Positions 26,143 to 34,027 of a stretch of 64,000 nucleotides of DNA are shown one piece after another. Position 1 is the stretch's first letter. The number at the start of each line of letters is the position of its first letter. Position numbers and translations under genes: made by a program. The notes under the pieces are model-generated. The model did no database searches, was not told where the DNA came from, and worked only from the letters and a program-made list of their open reading frames with translations. Origin of the DNA: Vagococcus intermedius (GTDB lineage Bacteria; Bacillota; Bacilli; Lactobacillales; Vagococcaceae); the NCBI RefSeq assembly GCF_029144185.1, contig NZ_CP110232.1:1446164-1510163 (forward strand), read 5' to 3'.

Positions 26143-27480
26143 TTACATACTATTTTTTCTTGTTGTTCCTAATAATCTTTCATAGGCTTGTTGGAATTTT
26201 TGAACATCGCCGGCGCCCATGAAAATTACGACAGCATCATGGTAATCTAATAATGGTGATACATTATCTTCAGAAATAACTTGTCCACCTTTAGTAATTT
26301 TTTCACCTAAATCTTCAATTTTTACATCACCTTGAACTTCACGGGCAGACCCGAAAATATCACATAGATAAACATGATCTGCTAGGTCAAGGGCTTCCCC
26401 AAACTCATCTAATAAAGCAACTGTACGCGTAAAGGTATGTGGTTGGAAGACACCAATCACTTTTTTATCTGGGTACTTTTGACGAGCACCATCGATTGTA
26501 GCACGAATCTCTGCCGGATGGTGGGCATAATCATCAACAATAATCATATCATCAACTTTTTTCTCACTAAAACGACGTTTAACACCACCAAACGTCGCCA
26601 TTTCTGTTGCGACTTTTATTAAGTCAATGTTTTCTAAGTGAGAAATAGCAATCACACCTAAAGCGTTATAAACATTGTGCATACCAAAGGCTGGTAATTC
26701 AAAATGTCCAATCACTTCATCTTTATAAGTTACATCAAATTCTGATCCTGTTGTCGTACGTTCAATATTAATCGCACGGAAATCATCATTTTCATTCGTT
26801 CCATAGTAATAAATTGGCGCTTTTGTTTCTAACTTTCTTAATTGTTCATCATCCCCAAAGACAACTAAGCCCTTTGAAACTTGAGATGAGAAAGTTTGGA
26901 AAGCATCTAAAACATCATCTAGACTCTTATAGTAATCCGGATGATCAAAATCAATATTGGTAATAATCGCATAATCTGGAGAATAAGCTAAGAAATGACG
27001 ACGATATTCACAAGCCTCAAAAGCAAAATAATCAGCATTAGCTACGCCATGTCCTGTACCGTCTCCAATTAAATAACTAGTTGGAACAATACCACTCATG
27101 ATATGGGCCAATAAACCTGTTGTACTTGTCTTACCGTGTGCGCCTGTTACAGCAATACTTGTAAAGTTTTTGATAAATTCACCAATAAAGCGATGATATC
27201 TCACAACACGTAAGCCTTTTTTTAAAGCTTCTTGAATCTCACGGTGATTATCTTCGTAGGCATTGCCTGCAATAACAATCATGCCCTCTTTGATATTAGC
27301 TTCATCAAAAGGATAGATTGGCACACCTGCTTTTTCTAACTCTCTTTGAGTGAAACAATATTTTTCAATATCGGATCCTTGTACACGATAACCTTTTTCA
27401 TGCAAAATTAAAGCTAGGGCGCTCATCCCTGCTCCTTTTATTCCTACAAAATGGTAGATTGGTGCCACTTTTTTATCCAT
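26143..27480 (-). CDS. murC: UDP-N-acetylmuramate--L-alanine ligase
   Basis: 445 residues. An N-terminal UDP-binding domain has [18 protein letters not shown]. The central ATPase carries [14 protein letters not shown] (about 114-127), and the Mur ligase C-terminal domain has [18 protein letters not shown] and [10 protein letters not shown]. It adds L-Ala to UDP-MurNAc, the first amino-acid step of peptidoglycan precursor synthesis in the cytoplasm. An unknown charged protein gene lies 146 bases upstream. Confidence 0.98.
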   Translation of the reverse strand: MDKKVAPIYHFVGIKGAGMSALALILHEKGYRVQGSDIEKYCFTQRELEKAGVPIYPFDEANIKEGMIVIAGNAYEDNHREIQEALKKGLRVVRYHRFIGEFIKNFTSIAVTGAHGKTSTTGLLAHIMSGIVPTSYLIGDGTGHGVANADYFAFEACEYRRHFLAYSPDYAIITNIDFDHPDYYKSLDDVLDAFQTFSSQVSKGLVVFGDDEQLRKLETKAPIYYYGTNENDDFRAINIERTTTGSEFDVTYKDEVIGHFELPAFGMHNVYNALGVIAISHLENIDLIKVATEMATFGGVKRRFSEKKVDDMIIVDDYAHHPAEIRATIDGARQKYPDKKVIGVFQPHTFTRTVALLDEFGEALDLADHVYLCDIFGSAREVQGDVKIEDLGEKITKGGQVISEDNVSPLLDYHDAVVIFMGAGDVQKFQQAYERLLGTTRKNSM

Positions 27481-27626
27481 AAAAATCCTCTTTTCTGATT
27501 TTTAAAATCTCCGTTAAGTTTATATTAACAGCCTAACAAATTTATATCGTTTTATATTATCTTACATTGTCACAAAAAATTCAATCAAAAACCCTTAGTT
27601 ACTTAAAAAAAGTAAGTGATTAATTT

Positions 27627-28361
27627 TTAATCAAAATATTTATTGGTAATCGTCGGATTGTCCTCATCTATTAACCAATTCAATGATTTTTCTAATCTTG
27701 GCGTGGCTTTTTTTTGTATCTCACCGACTTCTTCACTCACTACTTTTTCAGGTTCAGACATGTTTGCTAACTCATCCTCCTTAGCTAGCAAGGTAACGTC
27801 AGCTTCTTTTTTCTTAAAGCGTGTCAATAACTCGTCTTTATCTTTAAGAGCTTCAGCTTCAATTTGCTCTTTTTCTTGTAACTTAGCTACCTGTGATTCT
27901 GGGATTTTTTTCGCGATAAATCCTCTATTTTTCAAACCACGAGTTGGAATTACTTCATCATATTTATCTGCCACTGTTCTTTTAGGTACCTCACCTACTA
28001 AAGTCTCACTAACATTGGCTTGATTTCGACGTTGACGTTTCTTTTCAAAGCTTGATTGATAATCATTATAAAATTTAGGTTTTCTAATCTCTTTGACTGG
28101 CTCGTTGACTTTCGGAGCTTTTAAATAGGTCCCTTTTTCGTCATAGTCAGAGCTTATCGCGTCACTTTTTTCTGTTTTAATTATTTTATTAGTGTCATGG
28201 GACTCCGCAAAATTTGATGTTTGTACCGGTTCTTCACTAGTGTTTACCGGGAAATCATTTTCTAAAAAAGAACGCATATCGCTTTCCTTTATTTTAACTT
28301 TTTCGTTATCATCAAACAGAGGGAATCTAAAATACTTACGTTTGTTTGAAAACTCCGTCAT
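27627..28361 (-). CDS. Unknown charged, low-complexity protein upstream of murC
   Basis: 244 residues that I do not recognise. It has no signal peptide or membrane helix, and is very rich in Lys, Glu, Asp and Ser, largely predicted disordered, with coiled-coil tendency around residues 155-220 (EKEQIEAEALKDKDELLTRF). A short conserved-looking N-terminus KRKYFRFPLFDD and C-terminus LNWLIDEDNPTITNKYF could be binding motifs. In Bacillus the FtsK-like translocase gene sftA lies next to murC; whether this is a remnant linker of such a protein is speculation. GGGTG precedes the ATG. Confidence 0.75.
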   Translation of the reverse strand: MTEFSNKRKYFRFPLFDDNEKVKIKESDMRSFLENDFPVNTSEEPVQTSNFAESHDTNKIIKTEKSDAISSDYDEKGTYLKAPKVNEPVKEIRKPKFYNDYQSSFEKKRQRRNQANVSETLVGEVPKRTVADKYDEVIPTRGLKNRGFIAKKIPESQVAKLQEKEQIEAEALKDKDELLTRFKKKEADVTLLAKEDELANMSEPEKVVSEEVGEIQKKATPRLEKSLNWLIDEDNPTITNKYFD

Positions 28362-28435
28362 TAGTCACCCATCCTTAAATTATATCTAACAATCAGTGTA
28401 TCATATTTTTATACGAGACAAAACACTTCATGATT

Positions 28436-28457
28436 ATTTTAATTAAATAATTAAAAT
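28436..28457. repeat. AT-rich perfect inverted repeat between divergent genes
   Basis: ATTTTAATT (28436-28444) and AATTAAAAT (28449-28457) pair around AAAT, midway between the charged-protein gene and the HAD gene. It is a candidate operator or cruciform; no known consensus fits. Confidence 0.45.
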
Positions 28458-28517
28458 GATGGCGACTTTCAGTTCCTTAAGTTATGATATATAAGGAAAT
28501 ATTGAAGGAGGGTTACT

Positions 28518-29336
28518 ATGTACAAAGCAATTGTTAGTGATATTGACGAAACATTAATTACAGAAGATGGGATTATCTCCCCTGCTAATCTAGCAGCAAT
28601 AAATAAAGCACAAGATTTAGGAATTCATTTTATTCCTGCAACTGGTCGTAGCTTTAATGATTTTCAACACATTCTAAAAGCAACAGACATTCATAATAAA
28701 AAAGAGACCTATTCTATTTCATATAATGGTGGTGTAACAACTGAAAATTTTGAAAATACCATCTTAGATCAAACTAACTTAACATTTGAGCAAGCTTTAC
28801 AAATTTTCAATCTAGGTGTAGCTGAAGATGTTTTGATTCATGTCTTTACACTGACTGATATTTTCACTTATCGCATGAATGATAATGAAAAAGGCTTCCT
28901 AGACGATCATGTTGTAATTAACGTTATGGAGACACCGTCAATTGAACATTTACGTGATGACGCCATTTTAAAAATAAATTTTCAACATGCTGATATGACT
29001 TGTTTACAAGCGATTGAAGACTCACTCCCAATCGAGCTGAAAAACAGCTTAGATATCAATTATTCTTCTCATCGTTATATTGAATTTAATCCACATGGCA
29101 TCAACAAAGGAAATGCTCTAGCTAAACTTTTAAAACGTCTGGCTATTCAGCCAGAAGAAGTGCTGGCCATTGGAGATAATATGAATGACCGGACAATGGT
29201 CGCCTTAGCAGGGACTGGTGTGGCAGTTGCCAATGCTGTTCCAGAACTTAAAGAACAGGCTAATTATATTTGTAAAAATGATCATAATAACAGTGCTGTA
29301 TCAGAGGCAATTAACAAATTCATCCTAAATAAATAA
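28518..29336 (+). CDS. Cof-type HAD-superfamily phosphatase
   Basis: 272 residues. HAD motif I SDIDETLIT (residues 7-15, nucleophile Asp8), motif II TGRS, motif III Lys in NKGNALAKLL and motif IV GDNMNDRTM. The C2-type cap domain lies between motifs II and III. Such enzymes dephosphorylate sugar phosphates, flavin or thiamin intermediates; the substrate cannot be assigned. AAGGAGG lies seven bases before the ATG. It converges on an acetyltransferase gene across a shared terminator. Confidence 0.92.
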   Translation: MYKAIVSDIDETLITEDGIISPANLAAINKAQDLGIHFIPATGRSFNDFQHILKATDIHNKKETYSISYNGGVTTENFENTILDQTNLTFEQALQIFNLGVAEDVLIHVFTLTDIFTYRMNDNEKGFLDDHVVINVMETPSIEHLRDDAILKINFQHADMTCLQAIEDSLPIELKNSLDINYSSHRYIEFNPHGINKGNALAKLLKRLAIQPEEVLAIGDNMNDRTMVALAGTGVAVANAVPELKEQANYICKNDHNNSAVSEAINKFILNK

Positions 29337-29367
29337 AAAAACGTAGCTAAGTTAGCTACGTTTTTTT
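29335..29367. terminator. Bidirectional terminator between HAD and acetyltransferase genes
   Basis: AACGTAGCTAA and TTAGCTACGTT pair around one G, flanked by A and T runs, so it ends both convergent genes. Confidence 0.93.
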
Positions 29368-29869
29368 ATTTAACTTTTTTATCTAGAACAACTCGTTGAC
29401 CACCATCATCCAACATCACTTCACCGACTAATTCATAACCTACTTTCGTTAAGATATGTTGCATTCCTTTATTGTCAGCATGAGTATCAACTCGAATCAC
29501 TTGCCGATTAGCTAATTTTGTGACCCTCTCAGCCCAAGCTAAAAGCTCATAAGACACGCCTTTGGTAGGATGCTCCCTATTGATCGCCAAACGATGGATC
29601 ACAGTGTAAGGCTCATCATATCGCCATGCACCTGCTTTTAAACCTCCATAACAGGTTTCTTCCAACAAACTAACCACAATCGTCCCTACAATCATTCCCT
29701 CTTCTTTTTTTACATAACACTGTTTTGCAGTGATGTCCTGTTCAAGAACTGTAAACTCCGGGTAACTCCCTTGCCACTGATCAATCCCTAATGCTTTAAA
29801 GTAAGCCGTTCCTTGATTAAAAATTCTCATTAATTCTGGAATATCTGCCTGACTTGCTAATGTTATCAT
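29366..29869 (-). CDS. GNAT-family N-acetyltransferase
   Basis: 167 residues. The GNAT fold shows in MIVGTIVVSL (strand 4), VIHRLAINREHPTKGVSYELL (acetyl-CoA loop region, with the usual R/Q-x-x-G-x-G replaced by a looser sequence) and IRVDTHADNKGMQHILTKVGY (strand 5 and the Asn-Met patch). The acceptor substrate is unknown. GAGGTGAG precedes the ATG. Confidence 0.85.
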   Translation of the reverse strand: MITLASQADIPELMRIFNQGTAYFKALGIDQWQGSYPEFTVLEQDITAKQCYVKKEEGMIVGTIVVSLLEETCYGGLKAGAWRYDEPYTVIHRLAINREHPTKGVSYELLAWAERVTKLANRQVIRVDTHADNKGMQHILTKVGYELVGEVMLDDGGQRVVLDKKVK

Positions 29870-30162
29870 CTGCTCACCTCACTCTTTTTATTAGTTATCA
29901 TAATAAAAAACAAGGCTAAAAGCTAGTCCTTTATCATAAGTTAACTACGCACTAAGATATTTATTACTCACATCCCCACCATAATATTTTTGATTTTGAA
30001 CTGATCACTTTAATAACTTTTATTTTTTAAAACAAGACAAGTAATTACTGTCCAATTTATGCAAAAGAATTAAAATCAGAGCAGTCTCAAGGCTTAGAAG
30101 ATAAATAGCAGCATTATTTTAATATAAACAAATCCATTATATATAATAAAAATCGGCTTTGT
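29870..30162. other. Gene-poor stretch
   Basis: Very AT-rich, with no open frame of convincing length. One short plus-strand frame ends in a plausible-looking C-terminus (AKELKSEQSQGLEDK, stop near 30108) but has no start codon or ribosome binding site, so it may be a gene remnant. Nothing else is recognisable. Confidence 0.4.
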
Positions 30163-30168
30163 TTATAT
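30158..30168. repeat. Right arm of a spaced inverted repeat
   Basis: TTTGTTTATAT here pairs with ATATAAACAAA at 30122-30132 across 25 bases, with inner CC/GG pairs. It overlaps the stop codon of the 26-codon ORF, so on the minus strand it would form a hairpin at the ORF end. Confidence 0.4.
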
Positions 30169-30243
30169 AAATCGTTTGCTATCACGTCCCTTTGCTTTCT
30201 TTTCTGTTGATAAATCAGTTAAAACTAATAGTTTTGCTGTCAT
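30163..30243 (-). CDS. Possible 26-residue peptide, divergent from the ABC cassette
   Basis: An ATG at 30243 has GGGAG seven bases upstream and opens a 26-codon frame (MTAKLLVLTDLS..., then a Lys/Arg-rich half ending KRFI) that stops at the start of an AT-rich hairpin. I do not recognise the peptide. The hydrophobic first part and basic second part could fit a small regulatory or secreted peptide, or the N-terminal remnant of a decayed gene. Coding status is unproven. Confidence 0.3.
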   Translation of the reverse strand: MTAKLLVLTDLSTEKKAKGRDSKRFI

Positions 30244-30313
30244 ATCACAGCTCCCTATTTAAAGGTTTTCATTCCTTACTAGGATACACTGCTTGTTAAT
30301 TATCGTGACTCCT

Positions 30314-30342
30314 TTGACTTAATAAATGACAATTGTCATATT
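30314..30342 (+). promoter_or_regulatory. Promoter with palindromic operator for the ABC / two-component cassette
   Basis: -35 TTGACT (30314-30319), 17-base spacer and -10 CATATT (30337-30342). The perfect 14-base palindrome ATGACAATTGTCAT (30326-30339) fills the spacer and enters the -10, the classic position of a repressor operator. The promoter is weak in its -10 and the operator's protein is unknown. Confidence 0.55.
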
Positions 30343-30412
30343 ACCTCATGACATCAAGTACTTATCTAATCGCTACTCATTCTTTATAGTAGTAGAAAAG
30401 GAGGTATTACTA

Positions 30413-31300
30413 ATGGAACAACCTATTCTAAACGTCAACACTATTAGCAAATCGTATAAGCACAATTTAATTCTAAATAATATTTCATTTGAGTTGTATA
30501 AAGGTGAAATAGTCGCACTTTTAGGTGAAAATGGTGCTGGTAAGTCAACTTTAATCTCAATTATCACGCACCTGATAAGTAGTGATAATGGACAGGTTAA
30601 ATTGTTTGGTAAAAATGCGTTTGAAAAATCCGATCGAGAAACTATTGGTGTCATGCTTCAACACTCTTTTTCATTATCAAAAGTTACCGTCAAAGAAAGT
30701 CTCATGCTAGCAAGAACCTACTATTCTAATCCTCTTTCTTATGAAGAACTGATAATTCTAGCTGATTTAAAAGAGAAAGAAGATACTTTCATTACAACAT
30801 TATCTGGTGGGCAAAACCGACGCCTCTCTTTTGCTATTACAATGGCAGGAAATCCCGAACTCATATTCTTAGACGAACCTACTGCCGGTATGGACAGTCA
30901 TGCACGTTATCATTTTTGGAAAAAAATATCTTATTATCAAAAACAAGGAAAAACCTTTTTAATTACAAGTCATTATCTAGAGGAGTTGGAGGCTATTGCC
31001 TCGCGCCTTTTAATTTTAAAAGATAAAAATCTGACTTTTAATGGTAGTATTGAACAACTTAGAAAACATGCCGGACAAACTGAAATAAGTTTCAATAGCG
31101 AGCTTCCTTTTACTTCTTTTAAAACATTTTCAACAATTGTCAGCCACTCTGTAACCGGAACACGGTATCACTTTCTTACAAATGATACGAATGGTTTTAT
31201 TAAAGAGCTTGTCCCCCATCTTACAGATGTACATAATCTATCAATCAAGCCACATTCACTTGAAACACTTTTTAACCAACTAAACAAAGGAGATAATTAA
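30413..31300 (+). CDS. ABC transporter ATP-binding protein (YvfR-like)
   Basis: 295 residues from the ATG at 30413, which has AAAGGAGG eight bases upstream; in-frame codons further up fall in the promoter palindrome. Walker A GENGAGKST (about 40-48), Q loop MLQHSF, signature LSGGQNRR, Walker B LIFLDEPTAGMD and switch His in TSHYLEE. It is followed by the permease gene one base later, then by a histidine kinase and LuxR-type regulator, the same order as Bacillus yvfRSTU. Such exporters often pump antimicrobial compounds; the substrate here is unknown. Confidence 0.92.
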   Translation: MEQPILNVNTISKSYKHNLILNNISFELYKGEIVALLGENGAGKSTLISIITHLISSDNGQVKLFGKNAFEKSDRETIGVMLQHSFSLSKVTVKESLMLARTYYSNPLSYEELIILADLKEKEDTFITTLSGGQNRRLSFAITMAGNPELIFLDEPTAGMDSHARYHFWKKISYYQKQGKTFLITSHYLEELEAIASRLLILKDKNLTFNGSIEQLRKHAGQTEISFNSELPFTSFKTFSTIVSHSVTGTRYHFLTNDTNGFIKELVPHLTDVHNLSIKPHSLETLFNQLNKGDN

Positions 31301-31301
31301 T

Positions 31302-32066
31302 ATGACACGTTTCGGCTATCAGCTCCAGCTCACTTTTAAACGATTGATTTTACGCAATTTGAAATTTTTCTTTTTCAATTTAATTTTACCGTTAATCTTT
31401 TATCTTTTATTTACAAAAATAATGACTATAGACATGCCAAAAGAAGCTCTAGTAGTGTGGAAAGAAAATTATCTTATCAGTATGATGCTCTATAGTATGC
31501 TTTTAAGTGCAGTAATTAGCATCTCCAATACTTTGCACGATGATAATACACAACATTTCACACTCTTTATTGAACTAACCCCTGCTCCCAAAATATACTA
31601 TTATTTTTCAACGCTTCTTGTTTTTATTTGCATGTCTAGTCTATCAACCTTAGGCTTAGGACTATTTGGAATCCTTGTTAACCATGTCAGTTTTTCTTTG
31701 TTATCTTGGGCATTTCTAATTTTTATTTTACCTATTATTGCTTCTCCCATGATGTTAATTGGAATCATGATTTCTTTTAGTGGCTCTAGTAATGTGATAA
31801 ACTTACTAAGTAATCTAATCGTCTTTCCTACAGCAATTTTAAGTGGTCTGTGATTTCCTTTAGAAATTTTGCCTCAGTGGGTTCAGAAAATCGGCAGTAA
31901 GCTATTCCCTTATCACTTAGCTAGTTTAAGTCGATCAATTTGTCACAGTACAACACCATTCAGTCGAAGTAGTCTCATTTACATTGTAATCTGGACGTTT
32001 TTTTTAGGAGCATTAACTTGGATATTTAATTTCTTACATAACAAAAAGGAGCCTTATCGTCTATGA
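31302..32066 (+). pseudogene. ABC-2 type permease (YvfS-like) interrupted by an in-frame stop
   Basis: 255 codons in one frame, broken once by TGA at 31851-31853. Before it the frame encodes an ABC-2 permease with five membrane helices ending TAILSGL; directly after it the same frame continues FPLEILPQWVQKIGSKLFPY, the loop normally preceding the last helix, which is present (about 31990-32040). Relatives have SGLWFPLE-like sequence, so a Trp TGG to TGA change explains the break. It overlaps the kinase start (ATGA). Without read-through the transporter would lack its last helix. A sequencing error or real inactivation are both possible. Confidence 0.8.
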
Positions 32067-33178
32067 CGTCATTTTTAAAACGCCATATCTTATTCCCTGA
32101 AAAATTTGGATTGACACCCTATTTTTGGTTACTATTTATGGTGCCGATTATTCTTTCTTTATTCCCTATTAGTACAACTTATGATTATTTTTTATTAGCG
32201 TTAATCCTTTTATTTTTAAAAGCGTACCGTGATGCCTATACCATTACAGCACTTTTTCCTCTAAATATTTTGACTCAACTACTTATTGCGATAGTCTTAG
32301 GCATTACTAAACAAAATGGATACTTATTTATTTTTACAGCTTGGGAAATTGGTTCCATTCCTTTAGCTAAAAATACCTACAACAAGTATCTCATTGGCTA
32401 TTATTTGGCCTGCTCGATTAGTTTTATTGGGAGCACACTGCTTCAGAATTTCTCTTCAATTACAGAATGGGCAGAACTTATATTACCTCTAGCCTTTGCT
32501 ATTGGCTCACCACTAGCAGCTCGTTCTATGTGGAGTTCTTTCCGAAAAAGTGAGCAACTCCGCCGAAATAACCAACGTTTGGAAGCTATTATCAAACAAA
32601 GTGAACGTGACCGTATTGCACGTGATTTACATGATACTGTCGGTCAAACCTTTTCTATTATTACACTTAAAACAGAGCTGGCTCAAAAATTACTAAAAAA
32701 AGAGCCAATACTTGCTGAAAAAGAACTTTCTGAAATCGCTCAGCTATCAAGGTCTAGCTTAAATTCAGTCAGATCTATCGTAAATAACTTACATGAAAAG
32801 AATCTCGCTCAAACCATGATAGAAGAAGAAAATAATTTAAAACTAGCAAACATTACTGTTCAAAGTACAAATGAAACGCTTTCTAACTCTTGGCCAATCA
32901 ATATCCAACATATTTTTTCATCTGTAATAACTGAATCTGTTACCAATATGATAAGACACAGCCATGCTCAACTTGCTACTTTTACTTTTAAAGAAAGTTC
33001 AACTACGTATTTTTTAGAGATAAAAGATAATGGTATTGGTATTCAAACCATACGTTCAGGCGCATTTGGTCTAACGAGTATGGAACAACGAATGATAGAA
33101 GCTGGTGGAAGCCTTAGCATAAGTACTTCTGCGGGAACTATTCTAACATTTACACTACCCAAGGAGGTCACATTATGA
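32063..33178 (+). CDS. Sensor histidine kinase, NarL/DesK class (YvfT-like)
   Basis: 371 residues. The N-terminal half has about five membrane helices (residues 15-150) with almost no extracellular loops. A HisKA_3 domain carries the phospho-acceptor His in ERDRIARDLHDTVGQTFS (about residues 185-202), and a HATPase has NMIRHSHAQ and DNGIGI ... GAFGLTSMEQRM. Kinases with this intramembrane design usually sense membrane or envelope stress, often through the partner ABC transporter. Its ATG overlaps the permease stop and its stop overlaps the regulator start, both as ATGA. Confidence 0.93.
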   Translation: MTSFLKRHILFPEKFGLTPYFWLLFMVPIILSLFPISTTYDYFLLALILLFLKAYRDAYTITALFPLNILTQLLIAIVLGITKQNGYLFIFTAWEIGSIPLAKNTYNKYLIGYYLACSISFIGSTLLQNFSSITEWAELILPLAFAIGSPLAARSMWSSFRKSEQLRRNNQRLEAIIKQSERDRIARDLHDTVGQTFSIITLKTELAQKLLKKEPILAEKELSEIAQLSRSSLNSVRSIVNNLHEKNLAQTMIEEENNLKLANITVQSTNETLSNSWPINIQHIFSSVITESVTNMIRHSHAQLATFTFKESSTTYFLEIKDNGIGIQTIRSGAFGLTSMEQRMIEAGGSLSISTSAGTILTFTLPKEVTL

Positions 33179-33780
33179 CAACACTCTATATTGCCGAAGA
33201 CCAAGAGATGTTAAAAACTGCACTGGTTACCATTCTCAATCTAGAAGATGACTTTACAGTAATTGGCTCCTCTACTAATGGGAAAACAGCCTTATCAGAT
33301 ATTCGAAAATTACAGCCTGATGTCGCGATTTTAGACATCGAAATGCCAAAACTAACGGGGTTAGAAGTAGCCGCACAATTAAAAGAAGCCTTACCCGCAA
33401 CCAAGTGTGTCATTCTAACCACATTTTCCTTAGAAAATTACTTTCAACAAGCCGTTACAGCTGATGTTAGCGCTTATCTTTTAAAAGATAGTCCTAGTGA
33501 TTTTTTAATTCAAACTATCCGCTCTGTTCTAAATGGCGCGACTATTTACTCCCCCGAACTTGTAAAAAATGTATTACGGGCAGAAAAAAACCCTCTAAGT
33601 AAAAGGGAGCTCGAGATTCTAGCTCATATTCAACACGGCTTATCTACACAAGAAATTGCCAAAACTGTGTTCCTATCAGAAGGAACTGTTCGTAATTATA
33701 TCTCTGCTATCCTAAGCAAAACCGGTACGCGTTCACGTATCGAAGCGATTAATGTGGCAACACAACATCACTGGCTATAA
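33175..33780 (+). CDS. LuxR/NarL-family response regulator (YvfU-like)
   Basis: 201 residues. The receiver domain has the acidic pair IAEDQE, phospho-acceptor Asp in VAILDIEMPKLTG (about residue 54), and the conserved Lys in LLKDSPSDFL. The C-terminal LuxR helix-turn-helix reads KRELEILAHIQHGLSTQEIA and VRNYISAILSKTGTRSRIEA. It forms a pair with the preceding kinase and probably regulates the whole cassette, including its own transporter. A terminator follows immediately. Confidence 0.95.
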   Translation: MTTLYIAEDQEMLKTALVTILNLEDDFTVIGSSTNGKTALSDIRKLQPDVAILDIEMPKLTGLEVAAQLKEALPATKCVILTTFSLENYFQQAVTADVSAYLLKDSPSDFLIQTIRSVLNGATIYSPELVKNVLRAEKNPLSKRELEILAHIQHGLSTQEIAKTVFLSEGTVRNYISAILSKTGTRSRIEAINVATQHHWL

Positions 33781-33812
33781 AAAAACAATCAGAACACTCT
33801 GATTGTTTTTTT
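33778..33812 (+). terminator. Terminator after the response regulator
   Basis: AAAACAATCAGA and TCTGATTGTTTT pair around ACAC, followed by a T run. Confidence 0.92.
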
Positions 33813-33930
33813 ACTTAAATTCGCTCCCCAGTCTTTTCTGTAAAGACTTCTTTCCCACAAAAATCAGGTAATAATAACTCTGGAGATATTTTTTTAATAC
33901 CCAACATACAGTTTATCTTTAAACTATTTA

Positions 33931-33982
33931 AAAAAAGCTCCCAACTACATTCACTTTTATTGAATGTAGCTGGGAGCTTTTT
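33931..33982 (-). terminator. Terminator after alaS
   Basis: A long stem of GCTCCCA and TGGGAGC plus ACTACATTCA / TGAATGTAGC, with T runs. It lies 46 bases after the alaS stop and is the main feature of the 33813-34027 gap. Confidence 0.94.
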
Positions 33983-34027
33983 CATTATTAGGACACTCAC
34001 ACCTGTGACATCACAGATAGCCGTGAT

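Noticed and set aside
33815-34000. A 61-codon open frame on the minus strand between the response regulator and alaS
   Set aside because: It is made largely of the long alaS terminator hairpin, has no convincing ribosome binding site and resembles no protein.
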